Positions 11,182 to 20,201 of a DNA stretch of 64,000 nt are shown here, in pieces. The DNA lies in NCBI RefSeq assembly GCF_023806465.1, contig NZ_JAMSLS010000004.1, positions 136,498-200,497 on the forward strand, read 5' to 3'. How positions within the stretch are numbered: the first letter of the stretch is position 1; every line of letters starts with the position of its first letter. A model generated the notes under the pieces. The model saw only the letters and a program-made list of their open reading frames with translations, ran no database searches and was not told where the DNA came from. This stretch comes from Thermomicrobium sp. CFH 73360. GTDB lineage: Bacteria; Chloroflexota; Chloroflexia; Thermomicrobiales; Thermomicrobiaceae. Position numbers and translations under genes: made by a program.

Positions 11182-12460
11182 GTATCAGTAACCCGACTAG
11201 GAGAAAGTTGGTGATCAGAGAGCTTCCTCCGGCACTAATAAAGGGCAGCGTGATACCAGTAAGGGGTAAGAGTCGCACAGTACCGGCAAGAATGATCAAC
11301 GTTTGGAGGCCGAAGACGCTCACCAAGCCGACGCTCAGAAGTCGGACGTAACTATTTCGGATTCGGCTCGCAACCAGTAGACCACGCATCACCAGAGCGA
11401 GATACAGGCCGATCACCGCCACTGTACCGAGACTACCGAGCTCCTCACCGAGTGCCGCGAATGCATAGTCCGTCGCGACGACTGGAATCGCTTGCGGAAA
11501 ACCAAATCCCCAACCGGTACCAAGGATATGGCCGTGTGCGAATGCAAGATCCGCTTGTACCGGCTGCATGCCGATGCCAGTTGGATCGCTCCACGGATCG
11601 AGCCAGATTTCAACCCGTTGCGCGACGCGCGGGACGAGACGCAATGCGACGACAAACGCTGCCGCGAAGGCAGCAAGACCTCCCATGACGTAGAGCAGTC
11701 GCCCCGAAGCAACATAGAGCATCACCAGGAAGATACCGAAGAGAAGCAGTGCGTTACCCAGGTCGTTTTGGAGGACGACAGCAAGTACGGCGATGCCCCA
11801 CATCCCAACGAGCGGAATAAGATACGGAAGCGGGGGAAGTGAGAACGGGCCGACACGGTAGCTACTAGTGATCAGCTCTCGATAGTCGTCGAGGTAACCG
11901 GCAAGGAAGAAGACAAGGAGCACCTTGACCACTTCGCCTGGTTGAACCGTGATAGGTCCGAGCTCCAGCCAAAGTCGTGCTCCCGATCCGAGATCCGTGC
12001 CGAAGGCCATTGTGAAGAAGGTCAAAAAGGACGCCAGAACAGCCCACGTGTACTTCAACCGCTTCAGCCAGACGAAGTGCCGTACGAGTCCGACAGTGAG
12101 CCACAGAAGCACAAGTCCAACGATCAAGTACACAAGCTGACGCTGACTAAGTGACGCCCATACTCCGCCTTCTCGTAGAGTCGGTCCGAGACGTTGGCTT
12201 AAGAGTAGCCCTAGGCAAGCCAGCATGACCACGATCGGCAAGAGGATCTGATCCCCTTGAACCTTGAGCAGGGTCAGCCAGAAACTTGTCGCGAACATCG
12301 CGACAATGAAGACAAGGCTTACAGTTAAATCCCCCCACGACCAGCGGGTGCTTCCAAGGCGGGCTAGCGAGATCGTTAACAGCCCAATCAATGACACTGC
12401 AGCAGGAATGATCAGCAGCTGCAATTCGAGCCAGCGTAGAGAAAACCCGCGTCTCGTCAT
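11156..12460 (-). CDS. FtsW/RodA/SpoVE family peptidoglycan polymerase
   Basis: This 434-residue protein has ten or more hydrophobic helices. SEDS-family motifs are visible: the loop LELGPITVQPGEVVKVLLVFFLAGYL, PDLG-equivalent LQNDLGNALLLFGIFLVM, and the C-terminal TGITLPFISAGGSSLITNFLLVGLLI. SEDS proteins polymerise glycan strands from lipid II and work with a class B PBP, here encoded immediately downstream with a 26-nt overlap. Division (FtsW) and elongation (RodA) roles cannot be separated from sequence alone. The ATG lies 4 nt after the mtnP stop; no clear Shine-Dalgarno is present, suggesting coupling. Confidence 0.92.
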   Translation of the reverse strand: MTRRGFSLRWLELQLLIIPAAVSLIGLLTISLARLGSTRWSWGDLTVSLVFIVAMFATSFWLTLLKVQGDQILLPIVVMLACLGLLLSQRLGPTLREGGVWASLSQRQLVYLIVGLVLLWLTVGLVRHFVWLKRLKYTWAVLASFLTFFTMAFGTDLGSGARLWLELGPITVQPGEVVKVLLVFFLAGYLDDYRELITSSYRVGPFSLPPLPYLIPLVGMWGIAVLAVVLQNDLGNALLLFGIFLVMLYVASGRLLYVMGGLAAFAAAFVVALRLVPRVAQRVEIWLDPWSDPTGIGMQPVQADLAFAHGHILGTGWGFGFPQAIPVVATDYAFAALGEELGSLGTVAVIGLYLALVMRGLLVASRIRNSYVRLLSVGLVSVFGLQTLIILAGTVRLLPLTGITLPFISAGGSSLITNFLLVGLLIRASEFSRG

Positions 12461-12464
12461 CCGA

Positions 12465-13334
12465 CTACGCCGGAAGGTATTTCCCGAGCAGCAGTGCGAA
12501 ACGCTCTCGGATCTCTGGGGGCACTGCTTCCGGGCGCGTCACAATGGCATGCTCCAGCGCAGACCTGCAGGAACACTCGCCGGGGAGTTCTTGCAGACGG
12601 TCCACCAATGCACGTAATGTGCGTTGTGCTGCTTCGACATTCTGCTGCAGACGCTGAATCACGACAGCAACGTTCACTGGCTCCTCTTCACTGTGCCACA
12701 CATCGTAGTCTGTCACGAGCGCAAGAACTGCAAAGCAGAGTTCCGCTTCCCGTGCCAACCGAGCCTCCGGCATGGCAGTCATGCCGATGACATCAAGCCC
12801 CCATGAGCGATACAATTTCGACTCTGCCTTGGTAGAGAACTGCGGTCCCTCGATACATATGTAGGTCCCTCGATCATGGACTTTTGGTCCTGCCTCAAGA
12901 GCAGCTTGAATCAATGCTCCGCGGAGCTCGGGGCAGAAGGGTTCGTCCAGTGACACGTGCACGACGGGGCCAACTTCGTCAAAGAAGGATCGCGCTCGAC
13001 GTACCGTCCGATCGACCACCTGGTCGGGAACAACGAAGTCGAGCGGCCGGATCGTTTCACGCAGACTTCCGACAGCACTCACCGAGACAACCCAACGAAC
13101 ACCAAGCTGCTTGAACGCCCAGAAGTTCGCACGAGCTGGCACCCGACTGGGACTATGTTGATGGTTCCGACCATGCCGTGGCAGGAAGGCAACACGCATA
13201 CCGCGCAGCGTACCGAGCGTGATGACGTCGCTTGGTTGCCCGAAGGGCGTGTCCAGTTCGACCTCTTCCACGTCCTCCAAATCGTCCATCCGGTATAAAC
13301 CACTTCCGCCGAGAACACCCAGTTCTGCCCTCAT
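12465..13334 (-). CDS. mtnP: S-methyl-5'-thioadenosine phosphorylase (MTAP family)
   Basis: The enzyme phosphorolyses methylthioadenosine, a by-product of polyamine synthesis, to adenine and methylthioribose-1-phosphate. The 289-residue protein shows the phosphate loop LGVLGGSGLY at the N-terminus, FLPRHGRNHQHSPSRVPARANFWAFKQLG, the core YICIEGPQFSTKAESKLYRSWGLDVIGMTAMPEARLAREAELCFA and TDYDVW. The motif IGMTAMPE is typical of MTAP rather than trimeric PNP, but other 6-oxopurine activity cannot be excluded. The ATG follows AGAGGGG. It is the first gene of the minus-strand run ending in gyrB. Confidence 0.92.
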   Translation of the reverse strand: MRAELGVLGGSGLYRMDDLEDVEEVELDTPFGQPSDVITLGTLRGMRVAFLPRHGRNHQHSPSRVPARANFWAFKQLGVRWVVSVSAVGSLRETIRPLDFVVPDQVVDRTVRRARSFFDEVGPVVHVSLDEPFCPELRGALIQAALEAGPKVHDRGTYICIEGPQFSTKAESKLYRSWGLDVIGMTAMPEARLAREAELCFAVLALVTDYDVWHSEEEPVNVAVVIQRLQQNVEAAQRTLRALVDRLQELPGECSCRSALEHAIVTRPEAVPPEIRERFALLLGKYLPA

Positions 13335-13418
13335 GACGCCCCTCTTATTCCTTTCGCCTCAGCCCAGCGCCTTGCGACTGATCGCGCGTTACACTACCGC
13401 GCGGAGGTGACGCGTCTC

Positions 13419-14105
13419 GTGCAGCTGCAGGATAGCACTTCGCTCCCGGAACGTGATGATACCCACTCGCGGAGCTGGCCATTTTGGAGTGCGACGCTCC
13501 GTGTTCTTCTCTTGCTTGGAATGCTCACCTGGTGGTTGAGTGTCCTTGCGCGAGTCACGACGAACGTCCCCTCCTCGGTGGATGCACCATCGCTCCTTCG
13601 CCCAGGAGTGACACAACTGCCGGACTCACGCGTCGAATTCCTCGGAGACTGGGTCATGCAGACTATCGGAACCGAGTCATTCGTGGCGACCCGCGTTGCT
13701 GGCGACAGGCTTCGCTTCGGGTTTGTGGGGACCGAACTGGGTATCGTCGTGCGCGCGGGACCAGATGCTGGAAGCATCTCGGTACGGATACGCGAAGGCA
13801 CCAGGAATGACTCGGCATCTCGCGAGGTGTCCACGATCCTCAACCTTGAGAGGTCTTCCGCCCGAGTTGAGACCCTCACGCTCGGAAAGAGCCTTGCCCC
13901 TGGCGTTTACGTGGCCGAAATTCGCAACGAGGACTCAGCCGAACTGGCCCTCGCCGCGATTATTGTTCACAGCCGTCCGGGTGTTTGGTGGGCTTGGTTA
14001 CCGCCCCTCGGTCTGGGACTTTTGGGGCTGGGGGCATCTCTCCATGCCTGGTGGAACGCGCTGGTAACGGCCCTGGGCTGGTGGAAACTTGGAACTGAGT
14101 CATGA
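13419..14105 (+). CDS. Bitopic membrane protein of unknown function, first gene of the polysaccharide cluster
   Basis: The start is set at GTG 13419 because GGAGGTGA, the full complement of the 16S tail, lies 8 nt upstream at 13403-13410; GTG 13407 is inside that site. The 228-residue product has an N-terminal helix (VLLLLGMLTWWLSVLARV), an extracytoplasmic domain of about 130 residues rich in beta strands and ending VYVAEIRNEDSAELALAAIIVHS, and a C-terminal helix (WWAWLPPLGLGLLGLGASLHAWW). I recognise no family. The domain between two helices could bind carbohydrate, which is inference from context. The stop overlaps the ATG of the next gene. Confidence 0.8.
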   Translation: MQLQDSTSLPERDDTHSRSWPFWSATLRVLLLLGMLTWWLSVLARVTTNVPSSVDAPSLLRPGVTQLPDSRVEFLGDWVMQTIGTESFVATRVAGDRLRFGFVGTELGIVVRAGPDAGSISVRIREGTRNDSASREVSTILNLERSSARVETLTLGKSLAPGVYVAEIRNEDSAELALAAIIVHSRPGVWWAWLPPLGLGLLGLGASLHAWWNALVTALGWWKLGTES

Positions 14106-15532
14106 TCGAACGCTCATCGCCTGTTCAGCGTGCATTCTCTCGGGCGAGGCAAATTGGGCCCAGATGGGTGGACTCCACCGACCTTCTGACTTGCCTCCTT
14201 CTTTTCTTGCTTGCTGTCCTCGCCACCGGACTGCCGTTTGGTATTGCCGTTGGCCTGCTGGGCGTAATGGTGATCGCAGCCGTGTGGCGCCCACAAGCAG
14301 CGCTTCTCGCTGTTCCGGCAACCATACCGTTCGCGCCGCTTCATGCTGTGATAGGTGGCGCTTCTTTCTCTGTGCTAGAACTGGCACTGGTCAGTGCCGT
14401 CGGTAGCGTCGCGCTACGAGAGGTGTGGAGTTGTCTCAGAGTTCGCTCGTTGCGACATTCTCTCTCGAGGGCTGGAGAGCTCGTCTCGCGCGTTGCATTC
14501 GCCCCACTTGCACTAGCCTTGGTCGTAGTGGGAACCGCCTCACTCGGTGTTGTTGCTGATCCGTCACATGTGCGCGAGAGCCTTCGCGAGTGGCGTTGGG
14601 TCGTCGTAGAGCCCATCGCGTACTACGTGGCGGCGCTCTGGCTTTTACAGCGCCCTGACGGATGGCGCAAACTGCTTGGAGCATGGATCGGTGCATCGGT
14701 GCTTGCAGCGATGGTCTGCGTCACGCAATGGTTTTCTGGTGGAGGGCTGATGGTCGAGGGTGTTCGTCGCTTGACGGGGTTCTATCCGCATCCGAACGCT
14801 GCTGCATTGGCGCTTGAACGGCCAGCGCTGCTAGCGCTCGCAATCGGCTTAGCAAGCACGGGTCGTGCCCGCTATGTCTGGGGATGCTCGAGTGCTGTCA
14901 TCGGCTTGGCGACGGCACTCACGTTCTCGCGTGGAGCCCTCCTCGCCCTTCTTCTGGGCACGGCGGCTGTGCTTTGGACGCTGCACCATCGCCGATGGTT
15001 GTACGGGCTTTTCCTTGCTGGCTTCTTGGTTGCGTTCTTTGCAGTCGTTGCTTTCCCTGAACGGCTCCGCGCCGGGGTGTGGGCTGATGGAGAGGCACTG
15101 CGGCTAGCGATTTGGAAAAGCACCTTAGCGATGATTGGTGATCGCCCATTGACAGGAGTTGGACTCGATCAGTTCCTCTATCAATATGCACCGCGCTACA
15201 TCGATCCCGCGGCGTGGCCCGAGCGCTTTACCAGTCATCCGCACAATCTCTTTCTGGATGCTTGGGTGACGTTCGGGACGAACGGGATCTTTCTTTTGAC
15301 GAGTGCCGTCTGGTTGGTCGTCAAAACAACTCGCCAGCGTCTGGTGTGGCCACTGGACTTCGCGGTCGGTATAAGCCTGCTGGGGGGATTCGTGCACGGT
15401 CTCGTTGATCGGGGCTTTTTCACTCCTGAGCTGTCGCTCTCGTTTTGGCTCGCGGCTGTCATACTAGATGCGCCGCGCACCGCACGCAGCGCGGCAATGG
15501 AGACTGGAGGGAAGCCGTGCGAGTGCTGGTGA
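14102..15532 (+). CDS. O-antigen ligase family membrane protein (Wzy/WaaL type)
   Basis: This 476-residue protein has ten or more hydrophobic helices and the Wzy_C pattern: LTFSRGALLALLLGTAAVLWTLHH, then the large extracytoplasmic loop with LAIWKSTLAMIGDRPLTGVGLDQFLYQY and SHPHNLFLDAWVTFGTNG. The H-N-x-F/Y-L motif in that loop is the family hallmark. Such proteins either polymerise repeat units or ligate glycans to a lipid or protein acceptor. The ATG overlaps the previous stop (ATGA), and the tail overlaps the UXS-like gene start region. Confidence 0.85.
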   Translation: MIERSSPVQRAFSRARQIGPRWVDSTDLLTCLLLFLLAVLATGLPFGIAVGLLGVMVIAAVWRPQAALLAVPATIPFAPLHAVIGGASFSVLELALVSAVGSVALREVWSCLRVRSLRHSLSRAGELVSRVAFAPLALALVVVGTASLGVVADPSHVRESLREWRWVVVEPIAYYVAALWLLQRPDGWRKLLGAWIGASVLAAMVCVTQWFSGGGLMVEGVRRLTGFYPHPNAAALALERPALLALAIGLASTGRARYVWGCSSAVIGLATALTFSRGALLALLLGTAAVLWTLHHRRWLYGLFLAGFLVAFFAVVAFPERLRAGVWADGEALRLAIWKSTLAMIGDRPLTGVGLDQFLYQYAPRYIDPAAWPERFTSHPHNLFLDAWVTFGTNGIFLLTSAVWLVVKTTRQRLVWPLDFAVGISLLGGFVHGLVDRGFFTPELSLSFWLAAVILDAPRTARSAAMETGGKPCECW

Positions 15533-16470
15533 CAGGCGGCGCAGGTTTCATTGGCTCGCATCTCTGCGAGGCATTACTGGAAGACGGGTTCGAAGTCATC
15601 GCTGTCGACAACCTCTTGACCGGACGGGTCGAGAACATCCAACACCTACTGGCCCACCCCCGTTTCCAGTTCGTCCAACAGGATGTCACGGAGGGAGCGG
15701 AGTTCGAGGTCGATGCCATATATCACTTGGCGAGCCCGGCGAGCCCAGTCGGCTACCGGCGTTATCCGATTCAAACCTTGTTAGTGAATTCGCTCGGCAC
15801 GTTACGACTTCTCGAACTGGCACGCCGAACTGGCGCACGCTTCCTCTTTGCGTCGACTTCTGAGGTCTATGGGGATCCTCTTGTTCATCCGCAGCCCGAA
15901 GATTACTTCGGAAACGTCAATCCTGTTGGGCCGCGGAGTTGTTATGACGAGGGGAAACGCTTTGGCGAGGCCTTGACGATGGAATTCGTCCGGGAGTACG
16001 GGGTCGATGCCCGGATCGCACGAATCTTCAACACTTATGGGCCGCGAATGGATCCTGACGATGGTCGCGTGGTTCCCAACTTCATTGTTCGTGCCCTGAC
16101 TGGTCAGCCACTCGAAATCTTTGGCGATGGCTTGCAAACCCGTTCGCTGTGCTACGTATCGGACATGGTTCGTGGACTTCGCCTCGTCATGGAACGCGAT
16201 CAGCTCGCCGGCACAGTCTTCAATTTAGGGAACCCTGATGAGCGAACAGTGTTGGAACTGGCTGAGCTTGTCCAACGCCTGATTGGCAGATCGGTTCCTC
16301 TTGTGTTCCGGCCACCTCGCCCAGATGACCCGGTACGGCGTTGCCCAGACATCACACGCGCCCAGACGATCTTGGGCTGGGAGCCACGCGTGTCACTCGA
16401 AGAGGGCATGGGCGAGACGATCCGGTATTTCCGTAACGTGCTCGCAGCAACGGCCTCGGCTGATGAATGA
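15517..16470 (+). CDS. NAD-dependent sugar-nucleotide epimerase/decarboxylase, UDP-glucuronate decarboxylase-like
   Basis: This 317-residue extended SDR enzyme starts at GTG 15517, with GGAGG 6 nt upstream; this places the NAD loop VTGGAGFIGSHL at residues 5-16 as usual. The segment HLASPASPVGYRRYPIQTLLVNSLGT, the Ser-Thr-Ser-Glu-Val-Tyr-Gly strand, and PRSCYDEGKRFGEAL with catalytic Tyr and Lys near 145-149 match UDP-xylose synthase (UXS). It would convert UDP-glucuronate to UDP-xylose for the surface glycan; a related 4-epimerase activity is possible. It overlaps both neighbours. Confidence 0.87.
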   Translation: MRVLVTGGAGFIGSHLCEALLEDGFEVIAVDNLLTGRVENIQHLLAHPRFQFVQQDVTEGAEFEVDAIYHLASPASPVGYRRYPIQTLLVNSLGTLRLLELARRTGARFLFASTSEVYGDPLVHPQPEDYFGNVNPVGPRSCYDEGKRFGEALTMEFVREYGVDARIARIFNTYGPRMDPDDGRVVPNFIVRALTGQPLEIFGDGLQTRSLCYVSDMVRGLRLVMERDQLAGTVFNLGNPDERTVLELAELVQRLIGRSVPLVFRPPRPDDPVRRCPDITRAQTILGWEPRVSLEEGMGETIRYFRNVLAATASADE

Positions 16471-17971
16471 AGCGATTCGCTCCTATCGACTCCGCATGCT
16501 GGACTTCGGGCTTGCGCTGGCAGGGATCCTCGCAGCGCTTGTTCTGGTGGTGGTTCCAGCGCCGCTCGGCATCGCTATGGTTATTGGCTCGCTTGTCGGT
16601 CTAATCCTGCTCATCTGGCCAGCTGCGATCCCAATCACGCTTGTCCTCTCAGTTCCGGTACAGGATGTCGTCCAGCTGCCGTTAGCCGGCATCGGGATCA
16701 CGGCCACACAGCTCATGCTTGCCACAGCCATGTTCTTGTTGCCGATCGTCCTCCTCGTGCGGCGTCGACTTGTGCACTATCCAGCAATTGCCATTGCCTT
16801 GACAATCTTTCTTCTTGTCCAGGTTGCCTCACTTGCTGTTGCCCAGAACTTGCTCTTCGGCGTGGCGACGATTTACCGGTGGACGGCAGCACTCCTTGCT
16901 TTCCTCGTCACTATTCACCTCGTTACAACGAGAAGAGCGGTTATTGTCCTCGGTTTCGGGATCAGCGCTGCGGCGGTCGCTGAAGTGGGCTTTGGAACGT
17001 TACAGAGCGCGCTCGGTCTGGCACCACCCAGCTTCGCAGTGGCAAGTGGCATTTATCGGGCTTATGGAACATTTGGCCAACCGAATCCCTTTGCTGGATA
17101 TCTTGAGATGACCGGTCTGTGGTTGGCTGCACTGAGCTTGTGGGCCGTACGGCATGCCGGAGAACTACTACGGCGCTATCGACGGGAACGTCTTCGCGAT
17201 CTTGTTTCCAGTGCGGCGACGCGAAAGCGAATGCTCTTGACCGCTGTTACGGCGGCGTGGTTCGGCGTCGGAGCCTTTGTGAGCTTTGTTGGAATTATTC
17301 TAAGTTTTTCACGTGGCGCCTGGGTTGGAACCTTCGCAGGCATCGGCGTCTTCGTTTTGTTTGCCCCACGAACGGTACGCCGATTGAGTCTGGTTGCAGC
17401 TCTCCTGGTGGCCACGGTGGCGTTGGCTGGTGGATGGCAAGAGCTCCCTTCTGCGGTTCGTGAGCGAGCACAGCAGCTCCTTACGCAAAGTCGACCGTTT
17501 GATGTACGGGACGTGCAGCTCACGCGCGAAAATTGGGCTGTCGTCGAACGGATGGTGCATTGGCAAGCCGCATGGGGCATGGTCTTGGATCATCCCTGGA
17601 CAGGCGTTGGGGCAGGGAACTTCGGAGTCGCCTTTCCGGAGTATTCTCCTCACCCACTCTTCAGGATCGCTCGTGGCCATGCGCACAATTACTATCTTCA
17701 CGTTCTTGCAGAGTTAGGAATACCCGGGCTCCTAACGTACACTGCGGTGCTGATCACGGGGCTGACGTTGCTCGTCCGGACACTTCGTCACGCGCACTCT
17801 TCCTTTGATCGCCTTCTCGCGCTTGGAACGCTCGCAGCGACGGCAGCTGTTATGGTCCATAACCTCGTCGAGAACTTGCATGAATTACATCTCAGCGTTC
17901 ACCTGTTCGCGCTGTGGGGACTGGTATGGCGAGCAGGAGCCGGGTGGACTCAATTTGGAGGCAATCGGTGA
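16463..17971 (+). CDS. O-antigen ligase family membrane protein, second copy
   Basis: The open frame extends back to 16283, but the protein proper starts at ATG 16463, overlapping the UXS-like stop by 8 nt; the extra upstream residues are an out-of-frame read of that gene. The 502-residue product has about twelve hydrophobic helices, IILSFSRGAWVGTFAGIGVFVLF, and the long extracytoplasmic segment with VHWQAAWGMVLDHPWTGVGAGNFGVAFPEY and RGHAHNYYLHVLAELGIPG. The H-x-H-N-Y-Y-L-H motif is typical of Wzy_C proteins. Having two such proteins suggests one polymerase and one ligase, or ligation to two acceptors. Confidence 0.85.
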   Translation: MNEAIRSYRLRMLDFGLALAGILAALVLVVVPAPLGIAMVIGSLVGLILLIWPAAIPITLVLSVPVQDVVQLPLAGIGITATQLMLATAMFLLPIVLLVRRRLVHYPAIAIALTIFLLVQVASLAVAQNLLFGVATIYRWTAALLAFLVTIHLVTTRRAVIVLGFGISAAAVAEVGFGTLQSALGLAPPSFAVASGIYRAYGTFGQPNPFAGYLEMTGLWLAALSLWAVRHAGELLRRYRRERLRDLVSSAATRKRMLLTAVTAAWFGVGAFVSFVGIILSFSRGAWVGTFAGIGVFVLFAPRTVRRLSLVAALLVATVALAGGWQELPSAVRERAQQLLTQSRPFDVRDVQLTRENWAVVERMVHWQAAWGMVLDHPWTGVGAGNFGVAFPEYSPHPLFRIARGHAHNYYLHVLAELGIPGLLTYTAVLITGLTLLVRTLRHAHSSFDRLLALGTLAATAAVMVHNLVENLHELHLSVHLFALWGLVWRAGAGWTQFGGNR

Positions 17972-18984
17972 GTACCGAGCAGTCAGAGGCCCACCTCTTC
18001 AAACGTGAAGCTGCCGACCCAGCATGGAATAGCGCACGTTCCTGGCCTACGATTCTGCGAGTCTTAGCTGGCCTCCTGGCTTTCATTGGGCTTGCTGGTG
18101 TGGCATGGTGGCGCAGTGGTGCTGACCTCCGTCGGGTTCTGGAGCTGCTCGGGGAGGCTCAGTGGGGATATGTCGCGATCGCTTTCGCGGCTTACTACGG
18201 CTCTTTCCCGCTTCGTGCCTGGCGTTGGCATCGCCTCCTTTCCCAACTTCCAACGAGCGTTCATCCATTCCGCCCCTATCACCTCCTCCGCCCTTACCTT
18301 TATGGCTGGCTCCTCAACTGCGCTCTCCCAGGCAAGGTCGGCGAACTCTACCGTAGCTACCTCGCTCACCGGCGACTGCAGATTGCGCTCGGAACAGTGA
18401 TTGGGACAGTCCTGATCGAACGGAGCGCCGATTTCCTCTTCCTTGCGCTTCTTTTTCCCCTCGTCGTGGTACTCGTCCTCGGCACGGATCCCGGCAAACC
18501 CATACTGACGCTGCAATTTGTGGCGATGCTCTTGAGCGCCGCATTCGTTGTTGGTCTCGTGACACTTCGCCACCTCGGTCGGTTTCTACACAAGCTTCCA
18601 ACATTCCTGCAACACCCAGCGCAGAGACTCATCCTGGGTCTTCAACTCAATCGACACACTGGCATTGCCGTGGGTATCTCCACCTTCCCCCTGTGGCTCT
18701 TGGAGGGGCTCCGCGTCTACGCCGAGTCCCGCGCCCTCGGTCTCTCCTTAGGCCCTCCTCTCACACTCCTCGTTGCACTCGTCGCTGCCCTCTTGACCAC
18801 GATTCCACTCACACCAGCTGGAGTGGGAGCCGTTGAGCTTGGGATTGCGAGCACCCTGGTCCTCTTGGGCATCCCTGTTGAGCAGGCCATCGCACTGGCT
18901 TTGCTCGACCGATTCGTCGCTTACTGGAGCGTCTTTCTACTGGCTGGCATTCCTTGGTTGATTGACCATTTTCGAAGGACCTGA
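17968..18984 (+). CDS. Lysylphosphatidylglycerol synthase TM-region / UPF0104 family membrane protein
   Basis: GTG 17968 overlaps the previous stop (GTGA) and has GGAG about 7 nt upstream. The 338-residue protein has about eight hydrophobic helices. LRAWRWHRLL, CALPGKVGELYRSYLAHRR and the C-terminal LTPAGVGAVELGIASTLVLLGIPVEQAIALALLDRFVAYWSVFLLAG match the LPG_synthase_TM family (AglD/MprF-like membrane domain). Members flip or transfer lipid-linked substrates; no aminoacyl-transferase domain is attached. In this cluster a role in moving or modifying a lipid-linked glycan is plausible but unproven. Confidence 0.85.
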   Translation: MSTEQSEAHLFKREAADPAWNSARSWPTILRVLAGLLAFIGLAGVAWWRSGADLRRVLELLGEAQWGYVAIAFAAYYGSFPLRAWRWHRLLSQLPTSVHPFRPYHLLRPYLYGWLLNCALPGKVGELYRSYLAHRRLQIALGTVIGTVLIERSADFLFLALLFPLVVVLVLGTDPGKPILTLQFVAMLLSAAFVVGLVTLRHLGRFLHKLPTFLQHPAQRLILGLQLNRHTGIAVGISTFPLWLLEGLRVYAESRALGLSLGPPLTLLVALVAALLTTIPLTPAGVGAVELGIASTLVLLGIPVEQAIALALLDRFVAYWSVFLLAGIPWLIDHFRRT

Positions 18985-18985
18985 C

Positions 18986-20110
18986 ATGATGAGGGTGGGC
19001 CTCGATTTCTCAGCCGGTGTCGCACAACCAGCGGGTATTGGACGATATGTCCGCGAATTAGCGCGAGAACTTGCAGATCTCCTTGGCCGCGACCTTGTGC
19101 TCTGGTATGGTCGGACTCCTAGTCATCCCGCCGGCACGCCGCCTCCAACAGCCACCCCCCGCGCCCTTCCACTGTCAGAAACCGATCTCATGCGTCTCTG
19201 GTATCGCTTTCGTTTTCCACTGCCCGTTGACCTCGTGACGGGTGCGGTTGACCTTGTGCATGGTCCCAACTTCCTTGTGCCCCCAGCTCGCGTGCCGCGC
19301 CTCGTGACGATCCACGACTTGAGCTTTCTCCTCGTCCCGGAACTCGGGCATCCTCGCTTAGTCCGTTTTCTGTCCAACACCGTGCCGCGGATGCTCCGAG
19401 AGGTCGGCGCCGTTATCACTGTGAGTGAGGCCGTTCGCGACGATCTCTTGCGCTTGTATCGCATAGCCCCCAACCGCGTCTTCGCTATCCCACATGGCGT
19501 CTCATCTCGCTTCTCACCAGTTCCAGAGGACGAGCGCCGCGCGGTTCTTGCCAGTTTTGGTCTGCGCGATCCCTATGTCATTGCAGTCGGCACGATCGAA
19601 CCACGGAAGGGCTACCCAGTTCTCATTCGAGCAATCGAACTTGCAGCAATCCAGCTGCCTGACCTTCAACTCGTCGTCGTAGGATCAACTGGTTGGCTAG
19701 CAGAACCGATCGAAGCGGCTCTGTTGGAAGCTGAACGGCGTGGGCGGCTGGTACGGTTCCGTAGCATTGGAGATCGAACCTTGGCAACGCTCTACAGCGG
19801 CGCAGCAGCCTTTGTCACTGCGTCGTACCATGAAGGTTTCAACCTTCCCTTACTTGAGGCAATGGCCTGCGCTGCTCCAGTGATCGCGACCGATCTTCCT
19901 GCACATCGCGAGGTAGCCGGAGATGCTGCCCTCTTCGTCCCAGTCGATGCACCACACGAACTCGCAGAGGCAATTCTGAGTGTGCTCATGAATGGTTCAC
20001 TGCGCGAACGTCTCAGTCGCACTGCAAGGGAGCGTGCTCAACTCTTCACCTGGCGAAGATCGGCCGAGAGACATGTCGAGGTGTATCGTCAATTTGCACG
20101 ATCCAGCTAG
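18986..20110 (+). CDS. Glycosyltransferase family 4 (GT-B) protein
   Basis: ATG 18986 lies 1 nt after the previous stop, with AAGGA 6 nt upstream; the longer frame from 18962 lacks support. The 374-residue GT-B enzyme has the N-terminal loop AGIGRYVRELARELA, the middle IHDLSFLLVPELGHP, and the donor-binding half AVGTIEPRKGYPVLIRAIELA and YHEGFNLPLLEAMACAAPVIATDLPAHREVAGDAALFV. The E-x7-E motif (EGFNLPLLE) is intact. It should transfer a sugar from a nucleotide donor onto the growing glycan at the cytoplasmic face. Sugar specificity cannot be told. Confidence 0.9.
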   Translation: MMRVGLDFSAGVAQPAGIGRYVRELARELADLLGRDLVLWYGRTPSHPAGTPPPTATPRALPLSETDLMRLWYRFRFPLPVDLVTGAVDLVHGPNFLVPPARVPRLVTIHDLSFLLVPELGHPRLVRFLSNTVPRMLREVGAVITVSEAVRDDLLRLYRIAPNRVFAIPHGVSSRFSPVPEDERRAVLASFGLRDPYVIAVGTIEPRKGYPVLIRAIELAAIQLPDLQLVVVGSTGWLAEPIEAALLEAERRGRLVRFRSIGDRTLATLYSGAAAFVTASYHEGFNLPLLEAMACAAPVIATDLPAHREVAGDAALFVPVDAPHELAEAILSVLMNGSLRERLSRTARERAQLFTWRRSAERHVEVYRQFARSS

Positions 20111-20201
20111 AGCATTGAGCGAGATTCGTCCTGTCGCTGTTAGAGTGCACAGAAAACACGGCTGGAGCTGACGCGGTCCATCATTCGCTCGACGGTGCAA
20201 A

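Noticed and set aside
16283..16462. Upstream 60-codon extension of the second O-antigen ligase-like gene
   Set aside because: It is an out-of-frame reading of the conserved UXS-like C-terminus; the membrane protein begins at ATG 16463.
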